Shown: piece after piece, positions 30,036 to 36,401 of the stretch
How the letters are laid out: each line of letters opens with the position of its first letter
How positions within the stretch are numbered: the stretch's first letter is position 1
Source: Deltaproteobacteria bacterium RIFCSPLOWO2_12_FULL_60_19
Lineage (GTDB): Bacteria; Desulfobacterota; Binatia; UBA9968
DNA length: 36,401 nucleotides
Direction: 5' to 3'
Assembly (NCBI GenBank): GCA_001798595.1
Contig: MGSS01000021.1
Location: 1 to 36,401, forward strand
Notes under the pieces: generated by a model
The model's input: the letters and a program-made list of their open reading frames with translations, nothing else
What the model was told of the DNA's origin: nothing
Database searches by the model: none
Program-made: the position numbers and the translations under genes

Positions 30036-30716
30036 ATGACAAAGAAAATATTCTCCTGGATGGGAAAAGAATTTGTCGCGCTCTCTGCCGAGGCCAGGTC
30101 CGGCGGGACGGCGGCGGAGCAGGCGCGTCAGCTTTTTCGAAGCTTTAGTGAAGAGCTGAAGTCCGCCGGGCTTTCGCTGGATAACACCGTGCGAACACGG
30201 CTGTGGGGAAGGGACCGGCAGAGCCGCAATCTCGGAAGTGAGGAGCGGACAAGAGCCCTGTCGGGCAACGCGAGATCGGCAAGCTCCAGCTACATCGCGC
30301 CGGTTCATTTCGACTCAGACGCCCTGGTCGGATTGGACCTGCTCGCCATGAGACCTTCGCGGCCGGGCATCGAAAAGATTCTCAAGGAATACGAGCCGCC
30401 GATCACGCCGCTGCGCTATCTGATTTACGACTCGGTCGTGTTTCTCTCCGGCGTGACGGCCGTGCTTCCCACGCTGGATAACCAGCTCGCAGATATCCTC
30501 CCGCGCATCTCCGGCTCTCTCACCGATGCCGGCACGTCGTGGGAGCGCGTCGTGAAAGTCTCCTTTTATCTTCACCGCAGCCAAAAGCCGGAGACACTGA
30601 CGGCGCTGTTTCGAAAAACGGTCAAGGCCGGGATTCCGCAGATGGATTATTCATTCGTCGACGGTTACTCCGCCGAAGGCAAGTTGGTCGAGATCGAGGT
30701 CACCGCAACGAAGTAG
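30036..30716 (+). CDS. Tandem RidA (YjgF/UK114)-like protein
   Basis: A 226-residue protein made of two RidA-type folds. The first half (MGKEFVALSAEARSGGTAAE to SSSYIAPVHFDSDALVGLDL) and second half (YLIYDSVVFLSGVTAVLPTL to KLVEIEVTATK) share the strand-helix pattern of single RidA proteins, which are ~130 residues. RidA hydrolyses reactive 2-aminoacrylate and similar imines, using a conserved Arg. That Arg is not seen where expected before VEIE (Asp stands there), so deaminase activity is doubtful. It begins 6 nt after the isochorismatase stop, without a clear ribosome site. Enamine or imine handling next to an amidase would fit. Confidence 0.75.
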   Translation: MTKKIFSWMGKEFVALSAEARSGGTAAEQARQLFRSFSEELKSAGLSLDNTVRTRLWGRDRQSRNLGSEERTRALSGNARSASSSYIAPVHFDSDALVGLDLLAMRPSRPGIEKILKEYEPPITPLRYLIYDSVVFLSGVTAVLPTLDNQLADILPRISGSLTDAGTSWERVVKVSFYLHRSQKPETLTALFRKTVKAGIPQMDYSFVDGYSAEGKLVEIEVTATK

Positions 30717-30750
30717 TGGCTCTTGGAGGCACGCCGCGTTACACCCACGC

Positions 30751-31494
30751 CTAACTCAGCGACCGCACCACCAACATCACGCCGATTAAGAAGAGCAGTA
30801 CGAGCAGGCCGCGATTGAAGGTCTGCTGGTTGACGCGGTCCTGCGTCTTGAGGCCCACGTAGAAGCCGAGCAGGCAAAACAGCGTAACCTGGAGCGACAG
30901 CCGCAGGCTCGAAAAAGTAAAGAGATTCCAGGTCGAGACGGCCACGAGCTGGCTCAATTTGGTGATCAGGAAGATGGTTGCGATTGATCGGACAAACTCC
31001 GTCTTCGGCAATCTCAACCCATAGAGATAAATCGCCAGCGGCGGGCCCGCCGCGTTGGTCATGCCGTTCAAGAAACCGGTGACAAAACCCAACAGGGGCG
31101 ACAGTGCTCTCTCCATCGAAGGCGAAATCCGAAAATCGAAGCGCAAAAAATCAGTCGCAACAAAAACAAAAATCATCGCCGCCAGGGAAAGATTCAGAAC
31201 CCAGAGAGGAAGAATCACGAGGACCTTCGTGCCCAGAAGCACTCCCAACACAGTTAGGACCAGGAGCCAACTGAACCGACGCAGGATCGGCGTGGGAAAA
31301 CCGCCGCGAAAGATCTGGCCGATGTCCATGACTATGTTGGGAATGACGAGGATGGCGATGGCGGTGCGGATGTCCAGCAGCAGCGCCACCATCGGCGTCG
31401 CGATCAGCGGGAAGCCGAAGCCCGTGGTTCCCTTGACGAACGCGGCCAAAAGCAGCGCGGCGCCGACGAGAAGCGTGGTCAGGTCGAGTGGCAT
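30751..31494 (-). CDS. TSUP (TauE/SafE) family membrane permease, third copy
   Basis: A 247-residue membrane protein with the two TSUP signatures, AAFVKGTTGFGFPLIATPM and GFVTGFLNGMTNAAGPPLAI. It belongs to a different branch from the permeases at 435 and 2969. It converges on the RidA gene, with 34 bp between stop codons, and is not clearly in an operon with the UbiD gene upstream (74 bp, with simple repeats). No ribosome site is obvious. Export or uptake of an organic anion from the catabolic region is a reasonable guess. Confidence 0.85.
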   Translation of the reverse strand: MPLDLTTLLVGAALLLAAFVKGTTGFGFPLIATPMVALLLDIRTAIAILVIPNIVMDIGQIFRGGFPTPILRRFSWLLVLTVLGVLLGTKVLVILPLWVLNLSLAAMIFVFVATDFLRFDFRISPSMERALSPLLGFVTGFLNGMTNAAGPPLAIYLYGLRLPKTEFVRSIATIFLITKLSQLVAVSTWNLFTFSSLRLSLQVTLFCLLGFYVGLKTQDRVNQQTFNRGLLVLLFLIGVMLVVRSLS

Positions 31495-31510
31495 GACGAG
31501 CGCTGTCTCG

Positions 31511-31562
31511 CGTTCCGAGTGTCGAGTTCCGAGTTAAATCCTGAAACCAGAAACCTGAAACC
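31511..31562. repeat. Short direct repeats in an intergenic gap
   Basis: The spacer between the third TSUP gene and the UbiD gene contains GAGTTCCGAGT-like and CCTGAAACC repeated words (CCTGAAACC-AGAAA-CCTGAAACC). They look like low-complexity filler of the type found in some uncultured lineages; no function is proposed. Confidence 0.5.
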
Positions 31563-31568
31563 CTGGTC

Positions 31569-33026
31569 TTACCCCTTAGGAAAAGGAATAATGTTCTGAA
31601 AATCCCGGATAACTTTTTCGCGCAGCTCGCGGCTCACGCGGCTTACCTTGGGGAACTTGTCGCGCCATTCGAACGGCCTCACCGCGTAAAAGACTGCGCG
31701 GCTGTTGGTATGGTCGCGCGCCGCGCGCTTGTCCGGCGGCATGCGCGGATCGAGCGGCGTGCTCCAGCAGCCGTCCACGATGTCGATGTTGGTCGCCGGA
31801 TCGACGCGCGTCATCATCGCCCAGAGAACCTCTTTCAAATTCGTCGGATCGATATCGTCATCGACGACCACTACGTAGCGGCCGTGGCGCGCGGAGGCCG
31901 AAGCCGCAACGGCGGCCATGCCGGCCTGTTTGGCGTGGCCGGCGTAGCGCTGCTTGATGGCGACGACATAGATATAGTTGGTGAAGCTGTAAACTCCCGT
32001 CACGTCCTGAATCCCCGCGCTCTCCAATTGATCCCAGAGCAGGCCGGCGCGGAGACTCAAGTCCGTCCGCGGCGCCCCCGGCCACAACGGCGCTTCGTCC
32101 TGCAGGATCGGGTCATTGCGATAATAGAGCGCTTTCACTTTGATCACCGGTTGCGCTTCACCTGTGCCCACAGTCCCGCCCGAGTAATAACCGGGCCATT
32201 CGCCGAACGGCCCTTCGTCCCGGGATTCGACACTCGGCGGCGGGACTTCACCTTCAATCGCGACTTCCGCCGACGCCGGAATCGGCAGGCCGGTGATCGG
32301 CCCTTTGATAATCTCCAACGGCCTCCCGCGAAGCCCGCCCACGTAGTCGAACTCCGACTGCCCCCAGGGAATCTTCGCGTTGGCCGCGAGGAAAGAGAGC
32401 GGGTCCGGGCCGAAGGTCGCGACGATGGGACAGCTCTGACCTTTTTCCCAATGGCGCATGCAGATCAACCGGCCGTGCTGTCCGGGACTCATCCAGAGGC
32501 CCAGCAGGTCGCGATCGTGAAGCTGCATGCGGTAAGTCCCCATGTTGATAAAACCGCTGTCGGGATCGCGGTTGATCACGGTGTCGCCGGTGCCGATGTA
32601 GCGCCCGCCGTCGTTCTCGTGCGAGCGCAGCGCGGGAAAGCGCAGCAGATCGACGTCCTTGCCCTTGAGCACGTTCTCCATCACCGGCCCGGTCTTAACT
32701 TCCAGCGGAGGAATCGGCTGCGAGGATCTGATCTTGCGCGACGCGAGGCGGACGAGTTCCAACTTGCTCTTCTCGTGCGGCAGCCCCAGAGCCAGCGCCA
32801 CGCGTTTGTAAGAAGCGAAGAGGAGAGCGGCGACACGAAAGCCGCGCGGATAGTTTTTGATCTCGTCGAACAGCAGCATCGGCGGCTGCGGGATCAACTC
32901 GGCCGTGGTTTCGATCAAGGCGCCGATCTCAAGATTCCAATCCGCTCCTTTGATCTCTTTCCAGTCGCCGATCTGCTTGGACGCTTCGATAAATTCTCTT
33001 AGATCGTGACACGCATTTTCCGCCAT
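31569..33026 (-). CDS. UbiD-family decarboxylase, copy 1
   Basis: A 485-residue member of the UbiD family (PF01977), which reversibly (de)carboxylates aromatic or unsaturated acids with prenylated FMN. The family Glu-rich active site segment is DEGPFGEWPGYY near residue 270, and VVVVDDDIDPTNLKEVLWAM near 385 is a conserved metal and fold element. ATG 33026 is chosen because AGAGAGG lies 8 nt upstream; ATG 33032 is only 2 nt away. Length is normal. No UbiX-type flavin prenyltransferase is in the window. The sister enzyme at 33626-35224 is on the same strand with an ICMT-like gene inserted the other way between them. Confidence 0.9.
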   Translation of the reverse strand: MAENACHDLREFIEASKQIGDWKEIKGADWNLEIGALIETTAELIPQPPMLLFDEIKNYPRGFRVAALLFASYKRVALALGLPHEKSKLELVRLASRKIRSSQPIPPLEVKTGPVMENVLKGKDVDLLRFPALRSHENDGGRYIGTGDTVINRDPDSGFINMGTYRMQLHDRDLLGLWMSPGQHGRLICMRHWEKGQSCPIVATFGPDPLSFLAANAKIPWGQSEFDYVGGLRGRPLEIIKGPITGLPIPASAEVAIEGEVPPPSVESRDEGPFGEWPGYYSGGTVGTGEAQPVIKVKALYYRNDPILQDEAPLWPGAPRTDLSLRAGLLWDQLESAGIQDVTGVYSFTNYIYVVAIKQRYAGHAKQAGMAAVAASASARHGRYVVVVDDDIDPTNLKEVLWAMMTRVDPATNIDIVDGCWSTPLDPRMPPDKRAARDHTNSRAVFYAVRPFEWRDKFPKVSRVSRELREKVIRDFQNIIPFPKG

Positions 33027-33108
33027 CGTCATTACCTCTCTTTCAGACGCCTTGGATCCCTGCTATATCTGCGATGAAACAACACGCTGAACGAACGCAG
33101 TGTCGCCC

Positions 33109-33573
33109 ATGCACGGTTTAGTGAAACTTCTCCGGCGCACGCCGGTTCGAACCTTTGTTTTTTACCCTCTCATTACCATCGCCTGGGAGCTGGCCGTAAA
33201 TCGCGGCGCATTGAGACTTGAGCCGATCTTTCTTCCCTTGATGCTCTGGGGCTATCTCCAATACCGCCTGTGCGGCCTTTACCGGATAAAACGTGGCGGA
33301 GGCGGCCCCGGACTTGAAACTCCGCCCGAACGCCTGGTCGCGGGCGGACCCTACGCCTACACGCGCAATCCGATGTACCTGGGCCATCTGATCTATCTTA
33401 CGGGATTGACGCTGAGTTTCCACTCGCTCCTTGCCGCGGCGATCACGCTCGTCACCGCCATCTGGTTCCACCGCCGCGTTGTCGCCGACGAGGAGAGACT
33501 CGCCGTTCGTCTCGGCGAACCGTACCAGCACTACTGCGCGAGCGTAAAACGCTGGCTCCCGGGACTTTTCTAA
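33109..33573 (+). CDS. ICMT-like membrane methyltransferase
   Basis: A 154-residue membrane protein of the isoprenylcysteine carboxyl methyltransferase / phospholipid methyltransferase group (PF04191-like). The SAM-binding signature GPYAYTRNPMYLGH is near residue 80, and DEERLAVRLGEPYQHYCASV is the second family motif near the C-terminus. Three or four hydrophobic helices are present. ATG 33109 is chosen; GTG 33100 is the alternative. It lies alone on the plus strand, nested between two minus-strand UbiD genes. Likely substrates are small thiols or lipids, not prenylated proteins. Confidence 0.8.
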   Translation: MHGLVKLLRRTPVRTFVFYPLITIAWELAVNRGALRLEPIFLPLMLWGYLQYRLCGLYRIKRGGGGPGLETPPERLVAGGPYAYTRNPMYLGHLIYLTGLTLSFHSLLAAAITLVTAIWFHRRVVADEERLAVRLGEPYQHYCASVKRWLPGLF

Positions 33574-33625
33574 ATCGGTTTTTCGACCCGGCTCGCGAAC
33601 CGTAAACCGCAAATCACGAATCTTC

Positions 33626-35224
33626 TTATGACGGTTTCACCCGCTTCGCCTTTGCCTTTTCGCCGGTGACGAAGTGGTCGCCCTTGAGCGCCACTTCGGC
33701 CTCTTCTTCGTCTTGCCTGGTCCAGTCGCCGAGGCTATAGCCGTACCACGGCATGCGCGGCTTGAGTTCCGGCAGCCCCAGCTCTTCCCAAATCGCTTTA
33801 GACCTCTCCATAAATTCTTTTCGCGGCAGCGACACCGGCGTGTAGGGCCAAGGGCGGGTCGCGTCGATCAAGAGCGCGCTGGTCGGCGTCTGCCGGGCGA
33901 CGTGCGATGGGATGCCGGGCGGATAACACGATGGGTCGAGGCCCGGCGACTTCCCTTTGAGGACCATGACATCCTGGTCCGGTCTGACGTTGAATGAGAT
34001 CGCCCAGTTGATCATCGCCGGATCGCGGATATCGATATCGTCGTCGACGGCGATGCAGATTTTGGCGTAGCTGCCGCCGTAGCCGGCGGATGCGTTGAGC
34101 GCGCGCCAAACGTCGCCCGCGGCGGGCTTCTTCATCTTGACCACGCAGTATCCCTGGCCGCTGCCGCTCACCTCGTCGTGAATCGCCACGTCCACGACGC
34201 TCGGGTTCCCGGCGTCGTAGCGGAGAAATTTATACAGCACTTTTTCCGTTCCCGTGTGCTTGATCTTGCTCGACTCGCTCGGCGGAAACTGGCTCATCAA
34301 CGTCGTGTAGATCGCGTCTTTCCGATGCGTGATGCAGGTCACGTCGAGAAACGGCGCGATGCCGCGATGGCCCATGTAGCCGGGATATTCGCCGAACGGT
34401 CCTTCCGGCTCGATCCAATCGGTGGAGAGTTTTCCCTCGATGACGATCTCGGCCGTGGCGGGAACCATGAGATCCACGGTTTTGCATTTGATCAGCGGGA
34501 TCGGCTCGCCGGCGAGACCGCCGGCCAGACGGTACTCGTCGAAATCTGCCGGCAGCTTAGCCGTCGCGGCGTACGCCACGGCGGGAACCACGCCGATCAC
34601 GATGGCGGCTTCGAGTGGAATGCCTTTGGCCTGGCATTTTCTCCAGTGCTGTCCCATGTGCTGGCCGAGAAAAAGTCCGCCGGTGCGGTCGGGCGCCTTG
34701 ATCTGTCCGCGGTAGTTGCCGATGTTGTAGACGCCTGTCTCGGGATCTTTCGTCACCCAGTTGGCCGAGGTGAGATAGGGCGCGTTGTCGAAGCCGGGGG
34801 TCGAAATTGGAACCGGAATCATGTCGAGGCCGTAGCCGCTCAGAAGATCGTTTCCCATGCGCACGACTTCCTGCGCCGGACCGGATTCGACGACGACCGG
34901 CGGGATCGGTTTTAACTGCGCCTCGGTCCAGCGGTCGAATATCTCATCGGGCGTACACATGAGGCCGATGCTGTAGATTTCCGTGGATGCGGCGAGCGTG
35001 CCGACGGTGACCGGCATCGTGTAGCGCTTGCCTTTCACATCGACGACATTCTCGAACAAAAAGGCTTTGCGCTCCTGTTCTTCCAGCCCGCGAAACTGCC
35101 ATCGCACAAGCGGCATCAGCTCCGTGTCTTTGTTGATCTCGCGCTTGATGCGCCGGAGCTTTCCGCGCTCCTCTAAAACCTTGAGATGTTCCCGAACATC
35201 CCGGTAATATTTTCTCTTTTCCAT
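33626..35224 (-). CDS. UbiD-family decarboxylase, copy 2
   Basis: A 532-residue member of the UbiD family. Diagnostic segments are EPEGPFGEYPGYMGH near residue 275, ICIAVDDDIDIRDPAMINWA near 395, and YRDVREHLKVLEERGKLRRI at the N-terminus, a segment of the prFMN-binding part. It resembles the phenolic or phenylphosphate-carboxylase-like branch in length. ATG 35224 has a GGAGG 9 nt upstream. It is only distantly similar to copy 1, so they are not recent duplicates. Substrate is unknown; each may act on a different aromatic acid or both on one pathway. Confidence 0.9.
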   Translation of the reverse strand: MEKRKYYRDVREHLKVLEERGKLRRIKREINKDTELMPLVRWQFRGLEEQERKAFLFENVVDVKGKRYTMPVTVGTLAASTEIYSIGLMCTPDEIFDRWTEAQLKPIPPVVVESGPAQEVVRMGNDLLSGYGLDMIPVPISTPGFDNAPYLTSANWVTKDPETGVYNIGNYRGQIKAPDRTGGLFLGQHMGQHWRKCQAKGIPLEAAIVIGVVPAVAYAATAKLPADFDEYRLAGGLAGEPIPLIKCKTVDLMVPATAEIVIEGKLSTDWIEPEGPFGEYPGYMGHRGIAPFLDVTCITHRKDAIYTTLMSQFPPSESSKIKHTGTEKVLYKFLRYDAGNPSVVDVAIHDEVSGSGQGYCVVKMKKPAAGDVWRALNASAGYGGSYAKICIAVDDDIDIRDPAMINWAISFNVRPDQDVMVLKGKSPGLDPSCYPPGIPSHVARQTPTSALLIDATRPWPYTPVSLPRKEFMERSKAIWEELGLPELKPRMPWYGYSLGDWTRQDEEEAEVALKGDHFVTGEKAKAKRVKPS

Positions 35225-35345
35225 CCCGCCGATCCTCCGTAAAGTGTCTCTTCATCTATCACCGCACCACCCAACCTTGTCAAGGACTATTCCTCGCCGA
35301 CGCTCGGAATCTCTCCGCCAAAGTACGGTGGCGGACAGATCTCAG

Positions 35346-35373
35346 ATTTGCGATTTGAGATTTGCCATTTGAG
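35346..35373. repeat. Heptad tandem repeat (ATTTGNN) x4
   Basis: ATTTGCG-ATTTGAG-ATTTGCC-ATTTGAG runs for 28 bp in the gap between the divergent UbiD and dehydrogenase genes. The seven-base period does not follow codons. It may simply be slippage-prone DNA or a binding array. Confidence 0.75.
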
Positions 35374-35434
35374 ATGCCCGAAGGGCCTGCCTCAGACCGA
35401 AAGAAATTTCCCCCGCAGGCTCTTCTCTCTCTTC

Positions 35435-35463
35435 TTGACAAAGCCCTCCCCCCAACCTAAGTT
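35435..35463 (+). promoter_or_regulatory. Weak candidate promoter of the HIBADH-like gene
   Basis: A perfect -35 TTGACA (35435-35440), 17 bp, then TAAGTT (35458-35463), which matches only three of six -10 positions. It is the best pair in this gap. Confidence 0.3.
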
Positions 35464-35504
35464 CAGACCAGTTCAATCAGCCTCACGCTAAGAGCGAGAA
35501 TTCT

Positions 35505-36383
35505 ATGGCGAATCTCGGATTTATCGGACTCGGAACGATGGGCAGCGGCATGGTCAAGCGGCTGCTCGCCGCCGGCCACACCGTGCACGGCTACAACCGG
35601 ACCAAGTCGAAAGCCCAAGTGCTGCTCGACAGCGGGATGAAGTGGGCGGAGACGCCCGCGCAGGCGACGCGCGCGGCGGATGTCGTCTTCAGCATGGTCA
35701 CCGACACAAATGCGTTGCGAGCCATCACGAGCGGCCCCGACGCCATTCTGTCGGCGCTGGGGCCGGGAAAAACCTACATCGACATGAGCACCGTCAGCCC
35801 GGCCGTAAGCCGCGAGATCGCGGCGCAGGTCGCGGCCAAAGGCGCCCGGATGCTGGACGCGCCGGTCTCCGGCAGCGTGAGCACGCTCGAAGAGGGCAAG
35901 CTCTCCATCATGGCCGCGGGCGAGCGCGCCGCCTTCGACCGCGTCGAGCCGATTCTCAAAGATATCGGCCCGAAAGTGACCTATGTCGGCGCCAACGGCC
36001 TGGCTGTCTCGATCAAGATCGCGACCAACCTAAACCTCGCCGTCCAGATGCTCGCCTTCAGCGAAGGAATCCTCCTGGCGGAAAAAAGCGGCATTCCGCG
36101 CGAGACCGCCGTCGAAGTTTTTCTCAACAGCGTGATGGCCTCCCCGATGGTCAAATACCGCGGGCCGTTCGTGCTCAAGATGCCCGATGAGGCCTGGTTC
36201 AACGTCAACATGATGCAAAAGGATATGCTGCTCGCCCTGGAGCTGGGAAGGAATCTCGGCCTGCCTCTTCCGACGACGGCCGTGACGAATGAGATGCTCA
36301 CGGCAGCGCGCGCGATGGGATTTGCCGACAAAGATTTCGCCGTCCTGTTCGAGACGCTGGCGAAAATGGCGGGGAAACAATAA
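35505..36383 (+). CDS. 3-hydroxyisobutyrate dehydrogenase-like NAD(P)-dependent reductase
   Basis: A 292-residue beta-hydroxyacid dehydrogenase. The N-terminal Rossmann motif is GFIGLGTMGSGM, the substrate-binding DAPVSGS lies near residue 120, and the catalytic Lys is in SIKIATNLNLAVQ near 172, all in the right order, with an all-helical C-terminal half. Members reduce or oxidise 3-hydroxyisobutyrate, tartronate semialdehyde, glyoxylate or succinic semialdehyde, and sequence does not separate these. ATG 35505 has only a weak AGAGCGAGA upstream. It starts divergently from the UbiD gene and ends 18 bp before the window edge. Confidence 0.92.
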   Translation: MANLGFIGLGTMGSGMVKRLLAAGHTVHGYNRTKSKAQVLLDSGMKWAETPAQATRAADVVFSMVTDTNALRAITSGPDAILSALGPGKTYIDMSTVSPAVSREIAAQVAAKGARMLDAPVSGSVSTLEEGKLSIMAAGERAAFDRVEPILKDIGPKVTYVGANGLAVSIKIATNLNLAVQMLAFSEGILLAEKSGIPRETAVEVFLNSVMASPMVKYRGPFVLKMPDEAWFNVNMMQKDMLLALELGRNLGLPLPTTAVTNEMLTAARAMGFADKDFAVLFETLAKMAGKQ

Positions 36384-36401
36384 TTTTGAATTCTCAATTT
36401 T

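Noticed and set aside
31710-33002. 430-codon plus-strand open frame opposite the UbiD gene
   Set aside because: It is rich in Arg, His and Asp, has no recognisable domain and mirrors a clearly real gene on the other strand.
35346-35373. CRISPR array
   Set aside because: Repeats are 5 bases with 2-base spacers, with no cas genes.
1-36401. tRNA, rRNA or riboswitch genes
   Set aside because: Intergenic gaps were read for cloverleaf or conserved riboswitch cores; none was recognised.

Overview
The window is GC-rich, densely coding DNA from a Gram-negative bacterium: it has lpxD for lipid A, at least five lipoproteins, an MlaC-like periplasmic protein and sigma-54 promoters. Amidohydrolases with an Asp-Ala-Asp-Gly-His motif, an orphan NMT1-type binding protein, UbiD-family decarboxylases and many small envelope proteins together resemble uncultured soil or subsurface lineages of the deltaproteobacterial, Binatota, Rokubacteria or Methylomirabilota kind. 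That placement is inference. No rRNA, tRNA, CRISPR array or transposase gene was seen.

Layout. (1) 1-5942, oxyanion and transport region. A TSUP permease, a PadR regulator and the chromate transporter ChrA form a tight operon. It is flanked by a truncated antisense copy of the chrA 3' end (69-311) and a remnant of an MFS C-terminus (2833-2913). Then come a second TSUP permease, an intergenic region rich in inverted repeats, and an SDR-MFS pair on the minus strand. (2) 5943-8736. A trio of perfect hairpins, a small lipoprotein, lpxD with a strong sigma-70 promoter almost abutting its start codon, and convergent moaA. (3) 8737-23972, the most interesting part: a histidine kinase and an NtrC-type sigma-54 activator, overlapping, followed by about 12 kb of purely plus-strand genes behind a textbook -24/-12 promoter (11748-11762). 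A second perfect -24/-12 promoter lies at 23333-23347. The downstream genes are envelope and osmotic-stress functions (glycine-zipper lipoproteins, DUF3568 and DUF4168 proteins, a lytic transglycosylase, a YbdK-type ligase, an MlaC-like protein, a membrane protein of unknown function, an MscS channel, fused trehalose-6-phosphate synthase/phosphatase) plus several proteins under 60 residues. (4) 24190-36383, catabolic region: two amidohydrolases, an NMT1-like binding protein, an SDR, a MITE-like element, a lipoprotein-type methyltransferase, an isochorismatase-like hydrolase with a tandem RidA protein, a third TSUP permease, two UbiD-family decarboxylases around an ICMT-like methyltransferase, and a 3-hydroxyisobutyrate-dehydrogenase-like reductase.

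How it fits together. The kinase with a proline-rich extracytoplasmic segment probably senses an envelope or osmotic signal and phosphorylates the regulator at Asp56. The regulator, which has an intact GAFTGA loop, would then activate sigma-54 holoenzyme at the two promoters. The outputs would act together on wall turnover, lipid homeostasis, turgor release and trehalose synthesis. The two sigma-54 units share paralogues (a glycine-zipper lipoprotein and a Cys-rich mini-protein ending in CLVCRDCGP), so the second looks like a duplicated offshoot of the first. The catabolic region probably handles organic acids or aromatic and heterocyclic compounds, but no substrate can be read from the sequence.
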